Shown: in pieces, positions 21,896-32,912 of the stretch | How the letters are laid out: each line of letters begins with the position of its first letter | Numbering within the stretch: the stretch's first letter is position 1 | Source of the DNA: Canna indica | Taxonomy: Eukaryota > Streptophyta > Magnoliopsida > Zingiberales > Cannaceae | Length of the DNA: 64,000 bases | Direction of reading: 5' to 3' | Assembly (NCBI GenBank): GCA_034359265.1 | Contig: CP136891.1 | Location: 63,464,001 to 63,528,000 of the forward strand | Notes under the pieces: model-generated | Databases searched by the model: none | The model's input: the letters and a program-made list of their open reading frames with translations, nothing else | Told to the model about the DNA's origin: nothing | Position numbers and translations under genes: made by a program

Positions 21896-22671
21896 AGATG
21901 GCCACTACCTCCAACCCTCACAAGAAAGAAAAGTACAAGAAGAAGAAGGCAATGATGGCTACATGGGATGAAAGCGAGGCCTCATCAAGTGAAGAAGAGG
22001 CAAGGAGTCAAAAAGCAAACCTTTGCTTGATGGCAAAGGATGATGAGGTAAAATTTAATTTTTGTGAAAATTCATTTACTCAAGAAGAATTACAAATTGA
22101 ATTTGAGCAAATGCATGATGAGTTCATTACAATTAGGAGAAAATTTAGATATCTCAAAAAGGACAATAGATCCTTAGAAATTGAAAATGATAGCTTATTA
22201 CTTTCATGTAAAGACCTTAGAAAAGAAATAGACAATCTTAAGGAAGAAAATTGCACCCTAGAAAAGGCTAAGAAAGACCTAGAGATTGACAATAAAAAAC
22301 TAGAAAAAGAAAATAAGTATTTATGTGATACAGTAGAGCATTTAAATGATAACATGCTTACATTAAAAAAGGAACTTTGCATGCTCAATGAAAAGATGAT
22401 AACTATTCAAAATATCATGCCAAAAGTTGTCAATAAAAAAAAATCATCACACTCCCATGCTCACACACACACACAAAGAAAATTTTATGGAAATTATTTT
22501 TCTTGTGGTATTTTTGGTCACATGGCAAAAGATTGTGCATTAAGAAGGAACCAACATGCAAGATTCACATGGGTTCCAAAATTGACTAACACCCAAGGAC
22601 CCAAGAAAATTTGGGTACCTAAGGAAGTTTCTTCTCCTTTTGTAGATGGACAAGCATCCTCAACCAAGTAG
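21844..22671 (+). pseudogene. Copia gag extension with coiled coil and second knuckle
   Basis: A frame overlapping the end of gag. Residues of about 85-200 are a long heptad-like K/E/L/N-rich stretch (IENDSLLLSCKDLRKEID, KDLEIDNKKLEKENKYL), predicting a coiled coil as in Sire/Maximus-type gag extensions. A second knuckle-like motif reads YFSCGIFGHMAKDC, in which the first expected Cys is Tyr, so zinc binding is probably lost. It ends with GPKKIWVPK, the lead-in to protease. The ATG is not the true start; the segment was part of the gag-pol frame. Confidence 0.82.
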
Positions 22672-22678
22672 GAGCACT

Positions 22679-22750
22679 TGGATATTGGATAGCGGTTGCT
22701 CCAAGCACATGACGGGAGATCGACATCAATTTGTTTGCAACCCTATCAAG
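22679..22750 (+). pseudogene. Copia protease active-site segment
   Basis: WILDSGCSKHMTGD is encoded from 22679, the copia protease motif with the catalytic D of DSG. It sits in a third frame relative to the gag extension and the integrase frame. The frame is lost at a TAA near 22752, and the protease continues in the frame starting at 22731. Confidence 0.82.
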
Positions 22751-23513
22751 TAAAGATGGTGGACATGTCACATTTAGAGACAATGCCAAAAGTAAGATTA
22801 TTGGCATTGGTGACATAGGTACACTCCCTTACCCATGTATCAAAAATATTTTGTTAGTTGATGGTTTAAAGCATAATTTGATTAGCATATCCCAATTATG
22901 TGATAATGGGTACATAATTATCTTTGAGGCATCTAAATGCATTATTAGAAGTACACCCTCAAATGACATCATGTTCATAGGAAATAGGCAAGAAAATATA
23001 TACACCATAGAATTAAATGTCTTGCCCAATCCTCATGTTAGATGCTTAGTTGTCATGAAAAATGACTCTTGGTTGTGGCATAGAAGGCTAGGACATGCTA
23101 GCATGAGTCTTATCCAAGAAATATCTAGGAAAGACCTAGTAAAAGGATTACCTAAGATAAAGTTTGAAAAAGATAAACTTTGTGATGCATGTCAACTAAG
23201 TAAGCAAGTAAAATCATCATTCCATAGTATTAATCAAGTTAGTATATCTAGAATTCTTGAGCTTGTGCACATAGATCTCTTTGGTCCATATGATGTAGCT
23301 AGTCTAGGTGGAAAGCTTTATTGCTATGTATTGGTTGATGACTTTTCTAGATTTACTTGGGTTTTTTTTTCTAAGAAAAATGAAACTTTTGAGTTTTTCA
23401 AAAAATTTGCAAAGAAAGTTTCAAATGAAAAAGGAGTTTCTATTTTGAAAATTAGGAGCCACAATGGAGGGGAGTTTAAAAATAAAAAAAAATCGAGTTT
23501 TGTGATGATTTAG
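22731..23513 (+). pseudogene. Copia protease end and integrase N-terminal part
   Basis: 260 codons. The first about 100 residues are the rest of the protease (GHVTFRDNAKSKIIGIGDIG, LVDGLKHNLISISQLCDNGY). LWHRRLGHAS...LCDACQLSKQ is the GAG-pre-integrase zinc-binding part. LVHIDLFGP holds the first catalytic D of integrase. The second should be the D of SDNGGEF but here reads SHNGGEF, so a catalytic aspartate has become histidine. The frame breaks in the A-run right after (FKNKKK). Confidence 0.88.
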
Positions 23514-23560
23514 GTATTCAACATATATTTTCTTCCCCTAAGACCCCTCAACAAAATGGG

Positions 23561-24322
23561 GTGGTTGAGAGGAAGAATAGAACTTTACAAGAAATGGCTA
23601 AGACTATGTTATGTGAAAATAATTTGCCTAAATATTTTTGGGCCAAAGCCATAAATACTTTGTGTTATGTTCTTAATCGAGTTTTATTAAGACCAAAAAT
23701 AAAGAAAACATCTTTTGGGCTTTGGAATGGTAAAATCCCAAATGTGGGATGTTTTCATATTTTTGGATGTAAATGCTTCATTTTAAATACTAAAGATAAT
23801 TTAGGAAAATTTGATTCTAAATCCGATGAAGGAATTTTCCTAGGTTACTCTATTAACTCTAAGGCTTATAGAGTTTATAACCGAAGGACAATGATTGTTG
23901 AAGAATCCATGCATGTTACTTTCAATGAAACTAATGATTCTTCAAGAAATGTCAAGATTGTAAATGTAGGTGAGGAGCTTGAGGATCTCACACTTCATGA
24001 TAAAGAAGTGGAGGATGAAGATAATGAGGAAATCCAACATGAAGAACCTCCATCCTCAAGTCAACCTCAAGTTGAAGATGAAGAAGAAGCTCTACCACCT
24101 CTCCCTAAGGGATACCGATTGGTAAGAGATCATCCAATTGACCAAGTCATTGGAGAGCCTTCAACGGGAGTGGTAACATGTTCTAAACTTAAAAATTTAT
24201 GCCAATATGTAGCTTTTGTTTCTCAAGTAGAGCCTAAGAATGTTAAGGAAGCTATAGAAGATGAGTTTTGGGTATTAGCTATGCAAGAAGAATTCAACCA
24301 ATTTGATAGAAATGATGTATGA
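23561..24322 (+). pseudogene. Copia integrase C-terminal part and linker
   Basis: The frame is open from before the ATG; SSPKTPQQNGVVERKNRTLQ includes the third catalytic acid E of integrase. FWAKAINTLCYVLNR, GCKCFILNTKDNLGKFDSKS and the GIFLGYSINSKAYRVYNRRT box follow, typical of copia integrase ends. After an acidic linker, EPKNVKEAIEDEFWVLAMQE leads into reverse transcriptase. It ends with NDV-TGA, where relatives have a tryptophan. Confidence 0.87.
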
Positions 24323-24790
24323 GATTTAGTGCCTAGACCTAGTGATCAAATCATAATTGGAACCAAGTGGGTATTTAGGAATAAGCTAGATGAAGAATGA
24401 CTAGTTATTAGAAACAAAGTTAGGCTAGTGGCACAAGGGTACAACCAACATATATGAAGGAATTGACTATAATGAAACATATGCTCTTGTAGCTAGATTA
24501 GAAGCAATTAGGGTTCTTTTAGCATATGCTAGTTTTAAGGGTTTTAAACTCTTTCAAATGGATGTAAAAAGTGCATTCTTAAATGGTTTTATAAATGAAG
24601 AAGTTTATGTTGAACAACCCCCGGGTTTGAAAGTTTTGAGTTTCCAAATCATGTTTTCAAACTTAAAAAAGTTTTATATGGTTTAAAACAAGCCCCTAGG
24701 GCTTGGTATGAAAGACTTTCTATTTTCTTAATTGAACAAGGTTTTGATATAGAAAAATAGGATATTTCACTTTTCATTAAGCACCATGAA
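24323..24790 (+). pseudogene. Copia reverse transcriptase, broken N-terminal part
   Basis: RT sequence is recognisable across several frames: GTKWVFRNKLDEE then a TGA, NKVRLVAQGY, a frameshift near 24450, LFQMDVKSAFLNGFINEEVY with the first catalytic D, VEQPPG, another frameshift near 24635, [21 protein letters not shown] sequence, and a TAG in place of a tryptophan codon near 24758. No single frame survives. Confidence 0.82.
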
Positions 24791-24796
24791 AATGAC

Positions 24797-25099
24797 ATGC
24801 TACTAGTTCAAATCTATGTTGATGATATAATTTTTGGTGCCACTAATGAAATGCTTTGTGAGTGGTTTGCTAAGTGTATGCAGGATGAATTTGAGATGAG
24901 CATGATGGGAGAGCTCTCCTTCATGCTTGGTCTCCAAATCAAGCAAACCAACAAAGGGATCTTCATCAATCAAGCTAAGTACACAAAGGAGCTCATCAAA
25001 AGGTTTAGGATGAATGAAGCCAAGATAGCTTCTACACCTATGAGCGCATCCATCAAGCTTGACAAAGATGAAGAGGGCATTAAAGTAGATGAAAAATGA
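24797..25099 (+). pseudogene. Copia reverse transcriptase catalytic segment
   Basis: Begins within the palm domain: LLVQIYVDDIIFGAT holds the intact YVDD active site, followed by GELSFMLGLQIKQTNKGIFI, the copia RT thumb signature. A TGA after KVDEK again replaces the usual tryptophan before YRGMIGSLLYL. Intact in itself but cut off from the rest. Confidence 0.87.
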
Positions 25100-25108
25100 T
25101 ATCGAGGT

Positions 25109-25765
25109 ATGATTGGTAGTCTCCTCTATCTAACCGCAAGTAGACCCGATATCATGTTTAGCGTATGTGTATGTGTTAGGTTTCAATCTTGCCCCAAGAT
25201 GTCTCATTTAAGTGCGGTAAAACGTATATTGATATATCTAAAGGGCACGATTGACTTAGGATTATGGTATCCATGTCATGCATCATTTGATTTAATCGGT
25301 TTTTCGGACGCTGATTTTGTCGGATGTAAGGTAGATAGGAAAAACACTAGTGGGTGTTGTCAATTCTTAGGAGCGAGTCTTGTTTCTTGGTTCTCAAAGA
25401 AACAAAACTCGGTTGTGCTTTCAACTATCGAAGCGGAATACATCGACGCGGCTAGTTATTGTGTGTAAGTCCTCTGGATGAAACAAACCCTTTTAGACTA
25501 CAGACTTAGGTATTCTTGCATACCTATACATTGTGATAATACTAGTGCAATTAATTTAACCAAAAATCCTATTTTACATTCTAAAACTAAGCATATTGAT
25601 CTGAGACATCATTTTCTTAGGAATAATGTAGCTAAGGGAAATATATCGGTAGAATTTGTATCCACCGATAAACAACTTGCCGATATATTTACAAAACCCT
25701 TAGTTGAAGAAAGTTTCACAACTTTAAGGATGCAACTAGGAATTTATGCTTTACCTTGTGATTAA
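25109..25765 (+). pseudogene. Copia RNase H
   Basis: Two frame-matched pieces (25109-25468 and 25478-25765) separated by a TAA at 25466-25468. MIGSLLYLTASRPDIMFSVC ends RT. RNase H residues are D in GFSDADFVGC, E in STIEAEYIDA and D in IHCDNTSAINL, and the end has the hallmark ADIFTKPL. The C-terminal YALPCD precedes a non-coding tail. Confidence 0.88.
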
Positions 25766-26292
25766 AGAGTATTTTCTTCAAAATTTACATGTTTTCAAAA
25801 CTTGCATTCTATAAAAAGTATCATTACACTTATGTATTGCTCTGTAGTGGGGCTTTGCGACCTATTGGTGTTTGCCTTCTATAGGCTTATATTAGTGGGA
25901 AGGACTATAGTGATAGATGATACTTAGTTTTTGTGTGGCTTTCTCGGTTTTTTGATGAAATTTCATTAATTGTACCTTAATTCTTACCCTTTTTGATTGA
26001 CGTCAAAAGGGGGAGAAAAAGTAATGTCACACTTGATTTTCATGATGCATATAGGTAGTGTGAGTTTTATAGTTAAGGCGAAGAGATATAGTTAAGAGGA
26101 GTTAAAAATGACATGCACAATGATAGGGGGAGCATAGGTTGAGTTATAAGTAGTTGGATGTATATGCTAAGTTAGAAAGTTGAATGCATAGGCTAAAGTA
26201 TTTATCTTGAATACCCTAACTCTTGAATGTCTTAACTCAAACTCACAAATGCTTTTGAGTTTCTTAAAATTTAATGTTATGTTTGTCATCAT
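25766..26292 (+). other. Copia 3' untranslated region
   Basis: No ORF. It contains an internal purine tract 'gtcaaaagggggagaaaa' near 26003, similar to the true polypurine tract, a known trait of Sire-like elements, and no envelope-like gene. Confidence 0.6.
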
Positions 26293-26307
26293 CAAAGAGG
26301 GGGAGAT
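26293..26307 (+). promoter_or_regulatory. Copia polypurine tract
   Basis: caaagagggggagat immediately precedes the 3' LTR. Confidence 0.85.
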
Positions 26308-27761
26308 TATTGGCTTAAGGGTCTCTCTTAAGCCTCGATCTTTATTTTGATGATAACAAACATGTATTTAATCCAAGTAGGTAGTTTTGAGTTCAGGTTA
26401 AGGTTGCGATACGCATGCCAAATCCGTTCAAACGGGATGACGAAAAAGATCGTCAAGGAAACGGAAGAAGAAATCATTGAAGAATGGCTCGGGATTGAAT
26501 CAAGTAGATTTAATGTAATATGTCCCGAGGATAGTTTATCCCAAGCCAAAATTTTAAGGTTATCCAAGTTGAAACTTGGTAACCAAACCCTTAGAAATGA
26601 CATGTAAAAATATAAGAAATTAATCATCATCAACTTGGGATCGGTCTACCGGTCGGTCGACCGAACAAGACAATAGAATGGCGATGCAGCCCATTCGGTC
26701 GACCGAAGATCGCAAAAATATGGCAGAAGCCATTCGGTCGACCGAATGTGGCGAAGGGCAAACAGCTGGGTTGCGTCGGTCGACCAGTCGATAGACCAAC
26801 AGAGGCAAAAAATTGGTAGAAAGGTAGCGGTCAACCAATCGGTCGACCGACCTAAAGATAGCCTCATTCTCGCGATTCGCTGCAGTAATTCGGTCGACCG
26901 ACGGGTCGACCGAATGTCGGAAGATTTTTTGGTGGTCGACTCGACGGTCGACCGACCTCTCTCAACTGCGAGCGATCGCACTAGGCGGTTGATCCGTCGG
27001 TCGACCGACAGATCGACCGGCCGTGACCGAACGGGCTCAACGGTCGACTTTTCGCCCGTTGAATGGTCCGTTCGAGTAAGGGGTTATAAATACCCCTCAC
27101 CAAACTCCATTAAACACTTTTTTTTGCAATCTTACTTGAGCATTAAAAGAGTTCTTTAAAGCCTTCAAAGACCTTCACTTGCGCACGCCCTCTGCTTCCA
27201 TTCTCAACAGCAAATCCAGGTGCTGCTTCTTTCTGCTTCAACTTGACTGCAATCCTTGGAGTCATCATCTTGTGAGTTGAAGACAAGAAGGCGGTGGAAA
27301 GAAGCTTGGTTTAATCTTTGATTCCTTAGCTCTTTCCTTGTATTTGATCCTTATTGTATCTTGTTTTCTAGTTTGAGATAGCTTGCTAGGTGTGCTAGGA
27401 AACACTTAGGGTAAACTTTGTAGAATTGTATTTTGCCTAGGTGAATAGGATTGAGGTGTTCTCCAAGTGATGGAGAAGGGTGTCCTCAAGTGTATTCAAA
27501 GGGAAACATAAATTCTATAAAATAGTGTTTAGAAATCCTTGGTAAGGAGCCAAGGTAGTGGAGTAGGCGGTTGGCCGAACCACTATAAATATTGTTGTTT
27601 GCATTGTTTATTTACTTGCTTTTATCATTGACATTGAATTGAGATCATATCAACCATCAAAGAATAATTGCATTAAGCTAAGATAAAATTGAGTAAAAGA
27701 AAATTGTAAAAGGAGACTGACACTATTCAACCCCCCTTCTAGTGTCGGATTTCACACAACA
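26308..27761 (+). repeat. Copia 3' LTR
   Basis: Starts TATTGGCTTAAGGG (second base changed from G) and ends TTTCACACAACA. It has exactly the same length as the 5' LTR although four 12-bp module gains and losses distinguish them: two modules present only in the 5' copy, two only in the 3' copy. The TATA box is at 27085-27092. Confidence 0.93.
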
Positions 27762-27797
27762 GTGATAACTCTAGGTCGTAGTCAGACCGAACCACAT

Positions 27798-27809
27798 GCT
27801 CCGATACCA
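27798..27809 (-). promoter_or_regulatory. Gypsy primer binding site
   Basis: Minus-strand TGGTATCGGAGC begins four bases inside the 5' LTR end (27814). It differs at one base from the initiator tRNA-Met complement TGGTATCAGAGC. Confidence 0.75.
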
Positions 27810-27813
27810 ACTT

Positions 27814-30483
27814 TGTCAAGCCCCAACTCAGGATCACATGATCGGCCAGGGTATACGTGCCTATACCCCGAAGCTTAACCCATACACATGCCAACATCAT
27901 AAACAACAAGTAAATAACATCTTTTAATAATAAAAGAACCAAAATAAATTTTCATTTCAAAACAACAAGGTTTTAAATACATATCTCAAGTGCGAAAATA
28001 AATCGAAGAGCAACAGTTCTTTTAATAAATAAAACTGAATAAAACGTGAATGTCCCCACGGGACTACAACTCCAAATACCAAAATAAAAGTGTATGACAA
28101 CCTACTACAGACTCGACTACGCCCCTAACTAGGACTGCTATGAGATCATGTGGCTCCTCTGCCCTCCAGCTGCGCCAAGTGCTCCAACCCACCTCACCGG
28201 TCAGGCTATGCAAAAAAAATAAAACAACGACAACGAGTGAGTTCAAAGAACTCAGTGAGCTATTTTACCAACCCTTACAAATCAACATCACAGAGATAAC
28301 AAGAATATGTCTATCTCTACAGAGGTAATGTCACAAAGGTGTGACTAACTACCAGGCCAACAGGCCACCCATGCCCACGACATCTAGTTCTTCAAAGAGG
28401 TGCATCAGGCCGAAGCCCTACCATGCCCGTAGGCAACGTCACCTAAAAATGTGCATCAAGTCGAGCTCTACCATGCCCAAAGGCAACATCACCATCACAG
28501 AGGTGCATCGGGTCAAAGCCCTACCATGCCCAAAGGCAACATCACCATCAATGAGGTGCATTGGGTCGAATCCTACCATACCTAGAGGCAACATCACTGT
28601 CAAGAGGTGCATCAGGTTGAATCCCTATCATGCCCAAAGACAACATCACCATCAAGAGGTGCATCGGGTCGAATCCCTACCATGCCCAAAGGCAACATCA
28701 TCATCAAGAGGTGCATCGGGTCAAATCCCTACCATGCCCAAAGGCAACATCACCATCAAGAGGTGCATCGGGTCGAATCCCTACCATGCCTAAAGGTAAT
28801 CATGCACATATCAGGATAATCGGGGGCCCTCCGAACTTATCCTGCAGGTTGGGAATTTACATCTAACCACACGGGCGTAGCCCGTAACCTGGCTTCTAAA
28901 GGAGTTGCTCCGTCATTCCCAAGGATATGGCGCATCAAGACCTAAGTCAAGATTCTCCTACGATGTCCTAAGGGTGTCCTCACTATGAAGCGTCTCAACA
29001 CTTCAAACCCGACCCTTACCCCTTAGACCCACAACGTCATGAACCCGTGTGGTTTTATTTCATGAATACCTTGTAAGTTGGTTCATAACAGATTATGCTC
29101 ACCCTTAGACCCAATTTTAATTACAGAATTAAAATCTAGATCATCTTAATTAGGGTTTTGTTCTACCCAGAAGTTCTGTGTATACCCCGAATCTACTCTT
29201 CAATGTGTGTCCTATGTTTCCAAACTATGTTTTCTGGTCAAGTTACACGACTATAAATCAGAGATCAAATCACATAATAACAGAGAAATAAAAAATCAGC
29301 CCAGATTCAATAAACATCACATAAATTTCAAAAAGCTAAAATTTCCAGCACAATATGAAATAAAATCCGAATTTTGCAGAATTAAATTCCTAAATTTATA
29401 ACATCACATATTCAAGTCATTATGCCAATCATGCATACAATCTCATAATTTTACTAAATAAAAACTAGCACATATAACAAGAATTCCTTAATCAAGAATC
29501 AAGCATTAAGATCAAGAACCCCTTCTCAAGAACCTTTAATTAGTCATTATCAAGATCTTAATTCTACCACATGATTTCTATCAAAATCATAGATTTAATC
29601 CTAAGCATGGAATCCACAAATCAAGAAATCAAATTGGGAGAATAAATCATGATTTGCACATCAAGAAAACATGGCAAGAACTCGAAGAAATTCCAAGAAC
29701 AAGGCATAAATACCGAGCCGTCATGAACGGCTTCAAAAAATTCGATTAAAATCCCGAAGAGAGATGGTAAACCACTCACTTTAATTTGGAAAAATATTAG
29801 GAAAGAAATCCCGGACGATGGCCTCGAATCCGGCTTAAAAAGGCCGATGGCTCAACCCAAAAAAATAGCTCCAAGGGGAAAGAAGAGAGGGAGAGGAAGC
29901 AGGAGGCTCGGCTCGGCTCCAAAGATAAAGAAGGAAGAGAGGAAGAGGAAGAAGAATCTGGCGGCTCAGCTCGGCTCTGGGTGGCTGCGGCTCCATGGAG
30001 AAAAGGGAAAGGGGGCTGCCGGCTTGGCTTGGCGGCTAGCTCCCTTTCTCAACTTTTTAGGTGGCTCCAAAATAGGAGTCACAAGTCATGAGAGGGGGGG
30101 GGGGGGGGTTTATACACCCTCATCAACCCTAAGCCCTTACACCCTTAATTCAACCTGTATCCACCTTAAGCCAAAATCAAAATCCGCTAACCCGATAGAC
30201 TTAAATAATTTAATTAATCTCATTCTAATAAATCATGAATAATTAATTAAATACTCATATGAACATAATTAACAATTATGCGCACACAACACCAAATTAA
30301 ATACTCTCAACTACCCAAGTCTAAAAATTTATAAATTTATAAATTTATATTCTACTTACCCGAGCTCGCAAGCTCGCTCCGGGCCATGAGTCGACTCAAC
30401 TCAACCACAAACTAGTCCGCTAGCTAGGCTGGCAAATATACATAAAAGGAAAAATAATAAATTTAAATATCTGAGATATTACA
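27814..30483 (-). repeat. Gypsy 5' LTR (right copy)
   Basis: 2670 bp, aligning with 13357-16000. On the minus strand it starts TGTAATATCTCAGATA and ends CTTGACA. It includes the 52-bp minisatellite (28395-28798) and a G15 tract (30094-30108). Confidence 0.92.
28395..28798 (-). repeat. 52-bp minisatellite in gypsy LTR
   Basis: About seven to eight units, for example 28654-28705 and 28706-28757, exactly 52 bp apart. It has about one unit more than the left LTR array, which accounts for much of the LTR length difference. Confidence 0.85.
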
Positions 30484-30488
30484 ATAAC

Positions 30489-30904
30489 TCAATAGAAAAA
30501 AAATTATTGTTTATTCAAAATAATAATAAGTCCAAAATTATAAACATCAAAATAATAATAAATTAAAAATTAAAAATATCAAAAATACTTGATGAAATTT
30601 CAATATATATACCGACCTTTTGATAATATAAAAAGAGAGGAGACATGTGTGAGAGAGAGGAATCATATGAGAGAGAAGTGAAAAATAGACAAAATTTAAA
30701 ATTTAAAAATCTTAATTTGTTATATAAGCGAAGCTGGATTGCGAACATGCTCAAATATATAAATAAATATAATTTTACTTAAATAACCATCAACAATTAA
30801 AAAAGAATATAATATTAAAAGAATTTATTTAAAATTTATAAGTAACATTTTATTCAAATATATAACATTTTAATAAATTTATTATAAAAAAGTTAAGAAT
30901 ACAA
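30489..30904. other. AT-rich spacer
   Basis: No gene seen. Continues the AT-rich DNA that lay to the left of the gypsy element before insertion (compare 13140-13351, 'aaaattaaaaatatcaaaa'). Confidence 0.5.
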
Positions 30905-30954
30905 ATGGATGCTTATGAAAAATGGAGTAAAATTTGTAATCATAAACTCCTTTT

Positions 30955-31207
30955 AGGTTTAAAAATGATCTCCCCGTCAGCCACTTGATGTTTGCTGATG
31001 ACCTCATTTTAACCTTCATGTCTAATTCTAAAAGCCTTAACTCTGTTAAGACTATTTTCTCCACTTCAAAAATTTTAACTGACCAAAAAAATAATTTCTC
31101 TAAGTCTGATATCTTCTTCCCTAAGAGTGTCTCTTCCTCATCTAGAAATAGAATTTCTAGCTTCCCTGGTATGAAAGTTGGTAAATTTTCTTTAAGTATC
31201 TTGGTGT
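30955..31207 (+). pseudogene. LINE reverse transcriptase palm fragment
   Basis: SHLMFADDLILTF contains the FADD active-site box of plant LINE reverse transcriptases, followed by the NSKSLNSVKTIF helix region. Upstream sequence to about 30905 is still RT-like. The 5' end of ORF2 was never copied in. Confidence 0.78.
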
Positions 31208-31860
31208 GATGATGCCTCCTAGAAGCCCTCCCCCACATATTCATGATCATATCCTTTCCCAAATTGATGCCAAATTATGTAATTGGAAAGCCTCTCTTCT
31301 CTTCAAAGCTAGTAGATTGGTCCTTATAAAGTATGTTCTTAACTCAATTCCACTCATTCCATCTCTGTAACTTGATTTAATAAAGATTTGAGTAATGAAA
31401 ATGAGAAGAAAATTAGGGATTTTCTTTAGAACCATAATCCAAATAAGAACAGTATCCACCATATTAACTAGCATACTGTTACTTTACCAAAAGCTTTGGG
31501 TGGTTTTGGAATCCAAGACATTAAAACCAAATGCTTATCCCTTCATGCTAAGAGAGTTCAAGCTTATCTTAATAATTCCAATTCTTTATGGGTTACCATT
31601 GTTAGGAGAAAATATCCTAAAGTTTTTTGTACTAATTCTATTCCCCCTAACAAGTCATCTTGGGCTTGGAAATTATTTCTTAAAGCTTTTACTAAACTTT
31701 ATTTTGGCTTTAAGTCTATCATTGGGAATGATAGAAATACTTCTTTGCTTTACGATAACTGGATTCTAGATGTTTCCCTTGCTTTAAAGCCTACTTTTTA
31801 TCAACATGAATGTTATTGATAATATTTCTCATGTTCATCATTTAATGCATAATCATAAAT
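31208..31860 (+). pseudogene. LINE ORF2 thumb/linker remnants
   Basis: Pieces in different frames: KASLLFKASRLVLIKYVLNS-like, LGGFGIQDIKTKCLSLHAKR and SSWAWKLFLKAFTKLYF, all recognisable as the region between RT and the zinc-binding domain of plant LINEs. Frameshifts and stops throughout. Confidence 0.7.
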
Positions 31861-31931
31861 GATCCTCTTTTGTGAGTCTAATTGTTTGTAATAAAGATTT
31901 ATGGGAGACTATATCGAGCATTGAGATTTTA

Positions 31932-31997
31932 GTTCATCCTGGTGATGATTTTGGTTCATCCTGGTGATGATTTTGGTTCATCCTGGTGATGATTTTG
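31932..31997 (+). repeat. 22-bp unit repeated three times
   Basis: gttcatcctggtgatgattt plus tg occurs three times without interruption (31932-31953, 31954-31975, 31976-31997) inside LINE coding sequence. Two extra copies add 44 bp and shift the frame. Confidence 0.95.
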
Positions 31998-32912
31998 TGT
32001 CTTGGACTCATGAGATTGATGGTAAGGCAACCACATCCTCTGCTTACCTGTTTCTCAAAACATTTAGTCTGGCTCCTACTGATTCTAGTATTAATTGGAA
32101 TATTATTTGGAATCTTCATGTTTCTCTTAGGGCTCGTTTGGTTCGTAAACTGCCCATCACAGGACACCAGACAAGGACAAGGACAGAACACCAGGTGTCT
32201 TGGGACATCAGTTATACCATATTTGGTTCGTCAAGAACAAGATATGATATTCAATCTCATCCTGCATTTGGTTCACTAAAGCAGAGTCATGTACAAGACA
32301 ATATGACCAAAATACCATTGCAAATTTTTAATGCACAAATTAAATTTCAATTTATTTTAATTTTAAATTTAAATTTTTAATGGACAAATTAATGCACCAA
32401 AAAACCTTATCATGGCTGCCAAACATTTTCTATTAAACATAATGCTCAATACATCTATCATACAACTGATACAATTGAAACTAGCTCAATACATCTATCA
32501 TACAACTAATACTAAATAACATGTTCTCATTTCTTCAAACAAAATCCGGGCGTTGTTGTTCTCATTTCTTCAATATGTTGATTTCTTATTGAGTGGTCAA
32601 GATTGAGTAACTTCACTGCAAAACAATTATGGCCAATGAGCTGAACTGATTGAAAATCCACCTTATGCAAGCACATGAATAAGATCAAGAAGATGACAGA
32701 TCAGAATGTTGTAGCTATTCAAATAGGCTATCTTTTATCCAACAGTATGTGATATGATAGAGATTAGTACCATGCAAATGATGTGCTAAACTGAGAAAAA
32801 CATGTGAGCCACTATCAAAATAAATGAACATGTTAACATGATTTTGTTAGACAAAATTGAACTCTTCGGAAAGTAACCTACACCATCAAAAGAGAGGAAA
32901 GGATATTTCTAC

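Larger units (their letters stand above)
19533..27761 (+). mobile_element. Sire-like Ty1/copia retrotransposon nested in the gypsy element
   Basis: Two 1454-bp LTRs (19533-20986 and 26308-27761) flank a 5.3-kb internal region with a tRNA-iMet type primer site, gag, protease, integrase, reverse transcriptase and RNase H in that order, which is copia order. Flanking pentamers gtgac (19528-19532) and gtgat (27762-27766) fit a target duplication with one change. The long coiled-coil gag extension, the LTR start TGTTGGCTTAAGGG and a second polypurine-like 'gtcaaaagggggagaaaa' near 26003 support the Sire lineage. Several frameshifts and stops make it non-autonomous. No envelope-like ORF is seen after RNase H. 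Confidence 0.92.
13357..30483 (-). mobile_element. Tekay/Del-like Ty3/gypsy retrotransposon, degraded, with nested copia
   Basis: Two direct LTRs (13357-16000 and 27814-30483) flank a minus-strand internal region with domain order gag end, protease, reverse transcriptase, RNase H, integrase, which is gypsy order. The primer site is next to the right LTR and the polypurine tract next to the left LTR. Flanking pentamers gtaac (13352-13356) and ataac (30484-30488) fit a 5-bp target duplication with one mismatch. Without the copia insertion the internal region is only about 3.6 kb, short for this lineage, because most of gag and the C-terminal chromodomain are missing. Several stops and frameshifts break pol. 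The integrase C-terminal motif VHPVFHVSMLKRYI and the long LTRs point to the Tekay/Del chromoviruses. Confidence 0.9.

Noticed and set aside
22080..22388. Minus-strand 102-codon frame
   Set aside because: Shadow of the coiled-coil gag extension.
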